14,486 bases of DNA, taken from positions 1 through 14,486 of the forward strand of contig CAJTLA010000039.1 in assembly GCA_910576985.1 (NCBI GenBank), written 5' to 3'. Both the position numbers and the translations under genes were made by a program. The notes under the pieces were generated by a model, which saw nothing but the letters and a program-made list of their open reading frames with translations, was not told the DNA's origin and did no database searches. Positions 7,823 to 13,459 of the stretch are shown here, in pieces. Source of the stretch: an uncultured Bacilli bacterium (GTDB lineage: Bacteria > Bacillota_I > Bacilli_A > RF39 > UBA660). Every line of letters starts with the position of its first letter. Within the stretch, counting starts at the first letter, position 1.

Positions 7823-9778
7823 ATGTATGATGATGTAAAAAAGATAGCAGGTTTGTATATTCGAGTTAGCACAGAAGATCAAGCTAGAGAGGGATTTAGT
7901 TTACCAGAACAGGAAAAGCGTTTAAGGGCTATGTGTGAGTTCAAAGGTTATGAAGTATATAAAGTATATGAGGATGCTGGAATAAGCGCTAAAACAGGTA
8001 ATAAACGCCCTGCTTTTGATGAATTATTACAAGATATTAAAGATAAGAAATGTAATACGATTGTTGTATTAAAACTTGATAGACTTACTCGTTCAGTAGC
8101 AGATTGGGAAAAAATTTTAACATTCCTAGAAGAAAATGATGCTTTTCTTGATTGTGCTAATGATGATATCAATACTACTAATGCAAATGGTAAAATGATT
8201 TCAAGAATACTTACTTCAGTTAGTCAACAAGAGATAGAAAGAACTTCAGAGAGAACTAAAATAGGTTTAGCAGGTGCAATTAAGGCAGGTCATATTCCAC
8301 ATCAGAGTCCGTTAGGATATAAAAGAAAAGATAAAACTCTAGTACCAGACTTAACAGAAAAAGATGTTGTGATTAGAATATTTGAAATGTATCATAACGG
8401 TTTATCTTATAAGAAAATCAGTAATGTCTTAAATGAAGAAAAAGTGTTAGATAAAACAAATTGGTATGACACTACAATTATGAAAATACTTCAAAATGAA
8501 ATATATAAAGGTGATTTCGTTCATGGCAAAAGAACAAAGAAACCTACTTATTATTCAAATGTTGTTGAACCTCTTGTATCAAAAGAATTATGGGAAGAAT
8601 GCCAAGTCCAAAAGAAGAAAAATTCTAGAAGTTATCAAAGAACACTTACTTATCTATTCTTGCAAAAATTAAAGTGTCCCAAATGTGGAAGAATTTTAGG
8701 CGGGAAAGCAACTACAAAGAAAAATGGTAATGCTTACTTCTATTACTATTGTAATGATTGTAAATTAACAATCAAAGAAAATGTGATTGAAGATTATATC
8801 AGTGAGTTTATAGATAATATTGTGGAATATGATTCAGTTGTTAATCAATTCTTCTTACCTATGATAAAACAAAAAATAGAAAATCCAAAAGAAGATATTG
8901 AAAAGGAAATAAAAAAACAAAAAGATAAATTTGCTAGAATTAGAGAGGCTTATGTTAATGAAGTATTTACTCTTGAAGAATATGATTTAGAACGAAAAAA
9001 AGTAGAAAATACTATTGAAGATTTAGAAACAAAACTAAACGAATCTGAGGTATGTGATGAGTTAAAATTTACACCAGAAGATATTTTAGTAAAACGAGAT
9101 ATTGATTTTATCAATTCAGTAAAATATCCAGAAAAATATAAAGAATACAATAAATCATGGAAAGATTTTACTAGAGAAGAAAAAGCTAATTTAATCATGA
9201 ATTATATTGAAGATATTACTCTAAAAGAAACTTACAATAAGAAATGTAATGTTGAATTTATTAAGTTTAGAGAAAGTATCGTTAATCCTTGTAATGATTT
9301 ATATTTCAATGGTTATCTGGATAGAAAAGATTATGCAATATTTGGAAATGTTATGGGGACTTTAAGATTTAGTGAGTATAGAACAGATGATGAAGTATGG
9401 CAACATATATTGAGATTACGAGAGTTCTATGATGTAGGATTTTATCAAGCAACTTATAATACTGAAACATCAATGTTTTATTTCAATTTTGATGAAGATA
9501 GTCAAGCAGTCGTTAGGGTATTCCCTATGGAAAATTATAGAGAGATTGATCCAGATATGAAGATGAAAGAATACGATTTAGGAGTGCTTTATATCAACAA
9601 AGATAGTGGTACAATTCTTGAAGATGAAGAAGCAGTATTCAAATATATTCCAGACAAAACAGATGGCATACTTACAAGAGAAATAAAACCAACTATTGTG
9701 AAACCTGCTAATGCTATTGGACTTGCTGAATGTACGATAGAGGAGGAAGAAACTTCCGAAGAAGTTGTTTCTTCTTAA
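7823..9778 (+). CDS. Large serine recombinase (site-specific integrase)
   Basis: It catalyses integration and excision of the element by serine-linked double-strand exchange. The N-terminal resolvase domain (about 8-150) has YIRVSTEDQ with nucleophile Ser16, and LDRLTRS (85-91). A recombinase domain (about 160-270) follows, with PLGYKR, and then a zinc ribbon with Cys285/288 and Cys310/313. A lysine/glutamate-rich coiled coil covers about 350-410. After about residue 490 there is a further 160-residue acidic region with many aromatic residues, ending in EEEETSEEVV; I recognise no domain there. At 651 residues it is in the upper range for the family. The ATG at 7823 lies 10 nt after GGGAG (7808-7812); the in-frame TTG at 7820 is also possible. 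The family resembles the TnpX/TndX type but not closely enough to name. Confidence 0.93.
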   Translation: MYDDVKKIAGLYIRVSTEDQAREGFSLPEQEKRLRAMCEFKGYEVYKVYEDAGISAKTGNKRPAFDELLQDIKDKKCNTIVVLKLDRLTRSVADWEKILTFLEENDAFLDCANDDINTTNANGKMISRILTSVSQQEIERTSERTKIGLAGAIKAGHIPHQSPLGYKRKDKTLVPDLTEKDVVIRIFEMYHNGLSYKKISNVLNEEKVLDKTNWYDTTIMKILQNEIYKGDFVHGKRTKKPTYYSNVVEPLVSKELWEECQVQKKKNSRSYQRTLTYLFLQKLKCPKCGRILGGKATTKKNGNAYFYYYCNDCKLTIKENVIEDYISEFIDNIVEYDSVVNQFFLPMIKQKIENPKEDIEKEIKKQKDKFARIREAYVNEVFTLEEYDLERKKVENTIEDLETKLNESEVCDELKFTPEDILVKRDIDFINSVKYPEKYKEYNKSWKDFTREEKANLIMNYIEDITLKETYNKKCNVEFIKFRESIVNPCNDLYFNGYLDRKDYAIFGNVMGTLRFSEYRTDDEVWQHILRLREFYDVGFYQATYNTETSMFYFNFDEDSQAVVRVFPMENYREIDPDMKMKEYDLGVLYINKDSGTILEDEEAVFKYIPDKTDGILTREIKPTIVKPANAIGLAECTIEEEETSEEVVSS

Positions 9779-9791
9779 TCTTTATGGAATT

Positions 9792-9818
9792 TTGTTTTAT
9801 TACGAAGTTTTAAAACAA
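9792..9818. repeat. Inverted repeat just after the recombinase gene
   Basis: TTGTTTTA (9792-9799) and TAAAACAA (9811-9818) are a perfect 8-bp inverted repeat around an 11-nt loop, 14 bp after the recombinase stop. No T-run follows, so it is not a classical terminator. It may protect the mRNA 3' end or belong to the transfer-origin region. Confidence 0.4.
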
Positions 9819-9841
9819 TATGGAATAAAGTAAAACGGATT

Positions 9842-9926
9842 CTAAGGTGTCCTTAGCCCACGAGGGCATTTTGCTATACTTGGCAAAATCCCTAGGGGGT
9901 TAAATATTTTGTCAAAGACAAAATAT
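9842..9926 (+). other. Candidate origin of transfer (oriT): cluster of three inverted repeats
   Basis: In 85 bp directly before the relaxase are three perfect inverted repeats. They are CTAAGG/CCTTAG (9842-9856, 3-nt loop), ATTTTGC/GCAAAAT (9868-9889, loop TATACTTG) and ATATTTTGTC/GACAAAATAT (9904-9926, 3-nt loop). A GC-richer stretch with CCCACGAGGG and CCCTAGGGGG lies among them, unusual for this AT-rich DNA. Inverted repeats with a GC-rich nick region next to the relaxase gene are typical of oriT. The nick position cannot be assigned; the sequence does not closely match the pMV158 oriT. The last hairpin could alternatively control relaxase expression. Confidence 0.6.
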
Positions 9927-9963
9927 ACCTTTAAAAAAACTATAATAAGGAGCGTGATTAATT

Positions 9964-11340
9964 ATACAATTAGCATATTCATTTCATTTAGGTAGTGATA
10001 AAAATAAGAAAAATAGTAGTAAGGCAAGTGCAAAGTCTAATGTAAGTGGTACAACTTCTAAAAGTAATAATGCAATACAAAATTCAGCAGGACTAACCAA
10101 GTGTGATAATCACAATTATAGAAAGTATGATGACAGAGAATATGATATTGAAATTATTAGAGGCAGTTTTTCTCTTGTTGATGATGTGAAAAAATTATAT
10201 AAAGATGAATTTGATGAGGCAAAAGAAGAATACAATGCAAAACAAACAAGAGAAAATAGAAAAATTAAAGACTACTTCACACATATTAGTAATAATTCCA
10301 AAAGTGATCTTGCTTGTGAGATAATTATTGAACTTGGAGATAAGAAATACTGGGATACAAAAGATATAGATTTCAAAAAGAAAATGACAAATGTATTTAA
10401 ACAACAAGTTATTGATTTAGAAACTATATTACCTACTTTTAAAATTGCTTCAGCCATTATTCATTATGATGAAACAAGCCCACATCTTCATATTGTAGGT
10501 GTACCTATCAAAATTGGTGGTAAAAATGGTATGAAAAAACAAGTTGGTAAAAGTGATGTCTTTACCAAAGAATCACTCCGTAAACTACAAGATAAAATGA
10601 GAGTGTTATGTATTGAGTCATTCAACAAAGAGTATGGTCTTACTAACTCATTAAAAGACAAGAAAAAAGGCAGAAATCGAGATTACCATATAACAGAAAT
10701 GGATGACTACATGGAAATGAAAGAACAACTAGAAAAAAATCAAGAAAAATTGGAGATAGCCAATAAAAAATCATTAGAATTAGATAATCATACTAAAGAA
10801 GTAAAAGAGATTATAACTGATTTAAAAACAACTTTAACTTCAAAAGAAAAATATGTGTTAAAACAAGAAGATAAAGAAAAATTAGTATCTTATATTGATT
10901 CAGTAAGTAAAACAAATGATGAATATAAGAAAATCCAAACTTTATCTGTAACTCTTAATAATGTAGATACTGAAATTAAGGAGAATCACGAAAAAATTAA
11001 AACACTTACTGAAAACAATGAAGCACTTACTTTAAGAGTCGAAACTTTAACAAAAAATATTAAAAATAAAGATAAGGAAATTGAAGAATTAAAAGAAGAA
11101 AATCATTCATTAAAAAATACTCTAGAATTTTGGAAAGATAAATTTTTACGAGTAATGTCTTTAATTAAAGATAAGTTATTTGGTAAAGAAAAAGAACGCG
11201 AAAAATATTTTGATGTATCAAAAGATTTGTATAAAAAAGGAATTATCAAAGAAGATACTTTTAATGAATTAAAGGATAAATACAATTTTAGTAAAGAACA
11301 TGATGATAAGGGAAAAGATGATTTTGATATAGAAATTTAA
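9964..11340 (+). CDS. MobV/Pre-type relaxase without a canonical start codon
   Basis: It would nick one strand at oriT and lead DNA transfer. Counted from the ATA at 9964 it is 458 residues. An HNYR motif (His50) corresponds to the HNxR motif whose histidine is the nucleophile in pMV158 MobM. The metal-binding HYDETSPHLH motif is at 167-176, and a long Lys/Glu-rich coiled coil covers about 250-395. The open frame runs from just after a TGA at 9955-9957, and AAGGAG (9947-9952) is well placed. But the only candidate starts near it are ATT (9961) or ATA (9964). The first ATG/GTG/TTG is the GTG at 10186, which lacks a ribosome binding site and would remove the catalytic histidine. A change of ATG to ATA is the simplest explanation, so the gene is either disabled, weakly translated, or starts at a rare codon. 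Confidence 0.85.
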   Translation: MQLAYSFHLGSDKNKKNSSKASAKSNVSGTTSKSNNAIQNSAGLTKCDNHNYRKYDDREYDIEIIRGSFSLVDDVKKLYKDEFDEAKEEYNAKQTRENRKIKDYFTHISNNSKSDLACEIIIELGDKKYWDTKDIDFKKKMTNVFKQQVIDLETILPTFKIASAIIHYDETSPHLHIVGVPIKIGGKNGMKKQVGKSDVFTKESLRKLQDKMRVLCIESFNKEYGLTNSLKDKKKGRNRDYHITEMDDYMEMKEQLEKNQEKLEIANKKSLELDNHTKEVKEIITDLKTTLTSKEKYVLKQEDKEKLVSYIDSVSKTNDEYKKIQTLSVTLNNVDTEIKENHEKIKTLTENNEALTLRVETLTKNIKNKDKEIEELKEENHSLKNTLEFWKDKFLRVMSLIKDKLFGKEKEREKYFDVSKDLYKKGIIKEDTFNELKDKYNFSKEHDDKGKDDFDIEI

Positions 11341-11343
11341 TAT

Positions 11344-11374
11344 AAAAAATCCAATTACAAAACGTAACTGGATT
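11344..11374 (-). terminator. Terminator between convergent genes, overlapping a stop codon
   Basis: On the minus strand AATCCAGTTAC (11364-11374) pairs with GTAATTGGATT (11348-11358), with one mismatch, and a run of T follows to 11344. It serves the 101-residue gene, whose stop codon is at the base of the stem. The same hairpin may slow transcription arriving from the relaxase, although the T-tract on that side is poor. Confidence 0.7.
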
Positions 11375-11678
11375 ACATACTTTTAGATTTATTTGATGTA
11401 TGGTCAATAAGATATTCATCTGAAATTTTTATATCCATTTCAAATGGAATATTTGGATTTCCATTATACATATACCTACCAAAGGAATGCATTAATTCCC
11501 AAAGTTGAATTTGGCTATATCCTTCTTCATCAACTTGTGGAGCAACAAAAGGTCCGACTGATTCAGCAGCTTCTGGAGTCATCCTTTTTAGTAATTCATT
11601 ATGTTGAGATTCAAGTATTCTTAACCCTTCATCAGTAAGTTTCACACCAACGTATTGATTAATATTAAAATCCTTCAT
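11373..11678 (-). CDS. Phage-type hypothetical protein, 101 residues
   Basis: The chain resembles small conserved phage and prophage proteins with an N-terminal 'NINQYVGVKLTDEGL' pattern, a middle DEEGYSQIQLWELM segment, and a C-terminal YMYNG...IPFEMDI stretch. The function of that group is unknown to me. No transmembrane segment, zinc site or enzyme motif is seen. The ATG at 11678 follows GAGGTG by 6 nt; the in-frame GTG at 11687 is part of the ribosome binding site itself. It is transcribed alone from an extended -10 promoter towards the relaxase gene, so it is an independently expressed cargo gene or phage remnant. Confidence 0.75.
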   Translation of the reverse strand: MKDFNINQYVGVKLTDEGLRILESQHNELLKRMTPEAAESVGPFVAPQVDEEGYSQIQLWELMHSFGRYMYNGNPNIPFEMDIKISDEYLIDHTSNKSKSM

Positions 11679-11696
11679 TTTTTTCACCTCGTATAA

Positions 11697-11705
11697 ATTA
11701 TATCA
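11697..11705 (-). promoter_or_regulatory. Extended -10 promoter of the 101-residue gene
   Basis: TGATATAAT on the minus strand is a perfect -10 with TGn extension and poor -35. The box ends 6 nt before GAGGTG, so the leader would be only about 12-18 nt. Confidence 0.55.
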
Positions 11706-11757
11706 AAAATTTTCATTTTATGCTACTTTTTAATAAAAAATGTGGTAAAATGTATTT

Positions 11758-11870
11758 AGTGATTGATTCTAATATCAATTTTCATTGGCAAAGTTGTAGA
11801 TAACTTCCCCAACGGCACCAGATTGATACCAAACTCGAACTTTCTATTTTATGGAAATTCGAGTTTTAAT
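11758..11870 (+). ncRNA. Candidate structured small RNA (three hairpins)
   Basis: This stretch has no good ORF. An extended -10 (TGGTAAAAT, 11743-11751) would start RNA near 11758. Three hairpins follow: ATTGAT/ATCAAT (11762-11779); TTGG...CCAA enclosing AAGTT/AACTT (11785-11812) with a symmetrical 2x2 internal loop; and AAACTCGAA/TTCGAGTTT (11831-11866), extended by TTTC/GAAA across a bulged C. The last could act as a terminator, although its T-run is short. The middle part is GC-richer than its surroundings. No known RNA family was recognised. Alternatives are a leader of the ORF at 11934 or a chance arrangement. Confidence 0.35.
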
Positions 11871-11933
11871 ATACATAAATTTATGATAAAATATCAATAA
11901 AAATTAAATTGATTTTGTCAATTTGATAAAAAA

Positions 11934-12161
11934 ATGCCAAACAGTAAATTAATTGTTTGGTGTGGAACCCATTATGATTTAATAAGCCCATTAGCCAAAC
12001 AAACAATTTTTGGCTATGATAAAAGTGATATTATTAACGTAGATTATTGTGGAGGAATTTCACTTGAAATCGATAAATCAAATAATATAATTGCTAATGT
12101 TAATGGGCACTATTTCCCATTTGATTTTGAAGATATAAAACAGCATCATCGACACTTGTAA
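11934..12161 (+). CDS. Doubtful 75-codon ORF, unrecognised
   Basis: The predicted protein has reasonable composition for a globular small protein (mixed hydrophobic, one CGTHYD and one VDYCGG segment), but I recognise no family. Against it, no ribosome binding site precedes the ATG, and its last 20 codons overlap the convergent P-loop gene, whose own end looks coding. In favour, a TGATAAAAT box (11884-11892) with TTTTAA 17 nt upstream could be a promoter, and an inverted repeat AAATTGA/TCAATTT (11906-11924) sits between that and the ATG. Confidence 0.3.
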   Translation: MPNSKLIVWCGTHYDLISPLAKQTIFGYDKSDIINVDYCGGISLEIDKSNNIIANVNGHYFPFDFEDIKQHHRHL

Positions 12162-12675
12162 AAATTGGAACTCCATCTTTCTTGAACCTAGAAAAATACT
12201 CTCTATTTCTTTTTATCTTTTCAATATCATCACTTTTTATTCCACCATCATAATTATGCTCTTCACGATATTTAATATATTTAAAATGAGTATCAAAATC
12301 TGGAATAACAATCGCATCAGGAATCATATTGACTGAGCTAGCACCAATAATCCAAAATCCTAATTTTTTTGCTTGTTCTGTAATTACATCTGCCCTTCTT
12401 TCAATAATATCAATTTCTTCACCACTCAAATTCCACCAATCACCTTTAGGAAAAGCATTACAAGCTTCCCATAAGACATCTCCATCAATCCAATTGTTCT
12501 CTGTTTGATGTTTAATATAATATGTTTTCCCAACACCGCTTGGTCCATAAATAAATAATCCTTTTTTATGAGTGATATATTTTTGTTTTAGCTCATTATA
12601 TACACCAGAACCATCAGCAAAAACAATGGGAGTATTCTGTTCTAATAACTCGTTTTCTAAAAAAGAATTTTCCAT
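12100..12675 (-). CDS. P-loop nucleotide-binding protein, kinase-like
   Basis: This is a 191-residue cytoplasmic protein. Its Walker A motif is GPSGVGKT (44-51), followed by WIDGD (62-66) and a strand-like GFWIIGAS (106-113). A DAIVIPDFDTHFKYIKYRE segment (120-138) resembles the lid and final part of small P-loop kinases and the kinase-like NTPases found in phages. The C-terminal VPIFTSVDDAVLYL is a typical closing helix. The phosphate acceptor cannot be predicted and no clear Walker B was identified. The ATG at 12675 follows GGAGG by 9-10 nt; the frame is open 39 codons further upstream but without support. It is monocistronic, from its own extended -10 promoter, in the accessory region between the mobile element and the ABC operon. 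Confidence 0.75.
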   Translation of the reverse strand: MENSFLENELLEQNTPIVFADGSGVYNELKQKYITHKKGLFIYGPSGVGKTYYIKHQTENNWIDGDVLWEACNAFPKGDWWNLSGEEIDIIERRADVITEQAKKLGFWIIGASSVNMIPDAIVIPDFDTHFKYIKYREEHNYDGGIKSDDIEKIKRNREYFSRFKKDGVPIFTSVDDAVLYLQNQMGNSAH

Positions 12676-12697
12676 ATAATTATCCCTCCATACCCTA

Positions 12698-12706
12698 ATT
12701 ATATCA
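12698..12706 (-). promoter_or_regulatory. Extended -10 promoter of the P-loop gene
   Basis: TGATATAAT on the minus strand, followed 8 nt later by GGAGGG. No convincing -35 was seen. It is the same box as before the 101-residue gene. Confidence 0.5.
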
Positions 12707-12792
12707 TTTTCAAGAAAGAAGGGATATCTATAAATAGAAAAAATAAAATGATATTTTGATAATTCTGCCAATAAAATATTCCCAATGAACAT

Positions 12793-13029
12793 AAAAACAT
12801 ATACTTTGTATGAGAACTGTATAAAGCGAAAGAATACAATACTATTTCACACCATATCGATGATCAACAAAAATTTTCAAAACAACGGCTTATTAAAAAG
12901 TCGTTTTTATATTATAAATAAGGAGAAACCCACAACAAAATAATTCTTAACCGGCTTTATATAAATTCTATTTTTAGAACAATGACTAGATACTAAACCA
13001 TAGTAGCTTAAACAAATTTTTTTATTATA
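12793..13029. other. Non-coding spacer with decayed-looking signals
   Basis: No ORF with a start and ribosome binding site is visible on either strand. The stretch holds a terminator-like hairpin (12884-12909) with no gene before it, and then TATTAT followed by AAGGAG (about 12909-12922) with no usable start codon after it. This is consistent with the remains of deleted genes or the right junction of the mobile element. Confidence 0.45.
12884..12909 (+). terminator. Orphan intrinsic terminator
   Basis: AACGGCTT (12884-12891) pairs with AAGTCGTT (12898-12905), with one G-T pair, around a 6-nt loop, followed by T to 12908. It is well formed, but no plus-strand gene ends here. Confidence 0.6.
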
Positions 13030-13059
13030 TTGACAAAAAGTTATACACTGTTATATAAT
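13030..13059 (+). promoter_or_regulatory. Consensus promoter of the regulator/ABC operon
   Basis: TTGACA (13030-13035) and TATAAT (13054-13059) are perfect and 18 nt apart. Transcription would start near 13066, about 17 nt before the regulator ATG. The repeats described separately overlap the spacer and the -10 box, so a bound repressor would block RNA polymerase. Confidence 0.85.
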
Positions 13060-13065
13060 GTTATA
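13040..13065 (+). promoter_or_regulatory. Three GTTATA repeats spaced exactly 10 bp: probable operator
   Basis: GTTATA occurs at 13040, 13050 and 13060, about one helical turn apart, covering the promoter spacer, the -10 box and the start point. The middle copy is part of a near-palindrome GTTATATAAT. YtrA-type GntR proteins commonly repress their own operon from such positions; that this regulator binds here is inferred. Confidence 0.55.
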
Positions 13066-13082
13066 CGCGAGAGGTGAAGACC

Positions 13083-13459
13083 ATGAAAATGATCATTAGT
13101 AATAGCAGTTCCATTCCAATATATGAACAAATAAAAAATCAAATTATCGAGCAAATTATGAATGATGAACTCAAAGAAGACGATATGTTGCCCTCAATTA
13201 GAGCTTTATCAAAAGATATTAAAATCAGTTTAATGACAATCAAAAAAGCATATGACCAACTTGAAAAAGACGGCTATATAAAATCCATTGCTGGAAAAGG
13301 AACATTTGTATCAAAAAAAATACAGAACTTGCACTAGAACAAGCAAAAAAAGATATTGAAAAATATATAAGTAAAGCAATCGATATCGCACTGAAATTTG
13401 ACATAACAAAAAAAGAAATAGACGATTTAATAAAAATATTATATGGGAGTGATCAATAA
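13083..13459 (+). CDS. YtrA-type GntR regulator, split by a one-base shift at an A8 run
   Basis: The N-terminal winged helix is complete: IPIYEQI (11-17), LPSIRALSKDIKIS (36-49), TIKKAYDQLEKDGYI (52-66) and GKGTFV (71-76). The ATG at 13083 follows GAGGTG (13071-13076) by 6 nt. In the starting frame, translation stops at 13335-13337 after 84 residues. Moving back one base at the A8 run (13313-13320) opens a frame that adds the helical effector tail usual for this family, containing LALEQAKKDIEKYI and ITKKEIDDLIKILYG. It ends at TAA 13457-13459 for 125 residues in all. That stop overlaps the ABC gene's ATG (TAATG), strong evidence that this is the original frame. The site reads A AAA AAA in frame, a perfect -1 slippery heptamer. 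It may be a mutation, a sequencing error, slippage or phase variation. Confidence 0.85.

Larger units (their letters stand above)
7392..11340 (+). mobile_element. Integrative and mobilizable element core (serine recombinase, oriT region, MobV relaxase)
   Basis: A large serine recombinase, a cluster of inverted repeats and a MobV-type relaxase follow each other on the plus strand, directly after a tRNA/terminator block. This is the minimal set for site-specific integration plus mobilization by a helper conjugation system. No type IV secretion or replication genes are seen. Serine recombinases leave core repeats of only a few bases, and I found no convincing long direct repeats, so both ends are uncertain. 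The right end could lie anywhere from 11375 to about 12900, which would include the phage-like, RNA and P-loop genes as cargo. Confidence 0.65.

Noticed and set aside
9941..9946. TATAAT directly before the relaxase AAGGAG as a promoter
   Set aside because: Transcription would start at or after the ribosome binding site, and no -35 fits; read-through from the recombinase is more likely.
9954..9994. GTG at 9954 as the relaxase start
   Set aside because: Its frame differs from the relaxase frame and stops at TAG 9992-9994 after 13 codons.
11785..11870. GGCACCA-ending stretch as a partial tRNA and tRNA-type attachment site
   Set aside because: No proper T-arm (no GTTCRA) and no 7-bp acceptor partner; similarity to the tRNA-Leu 3' end is limited to CACCA and short TCGAAC words.
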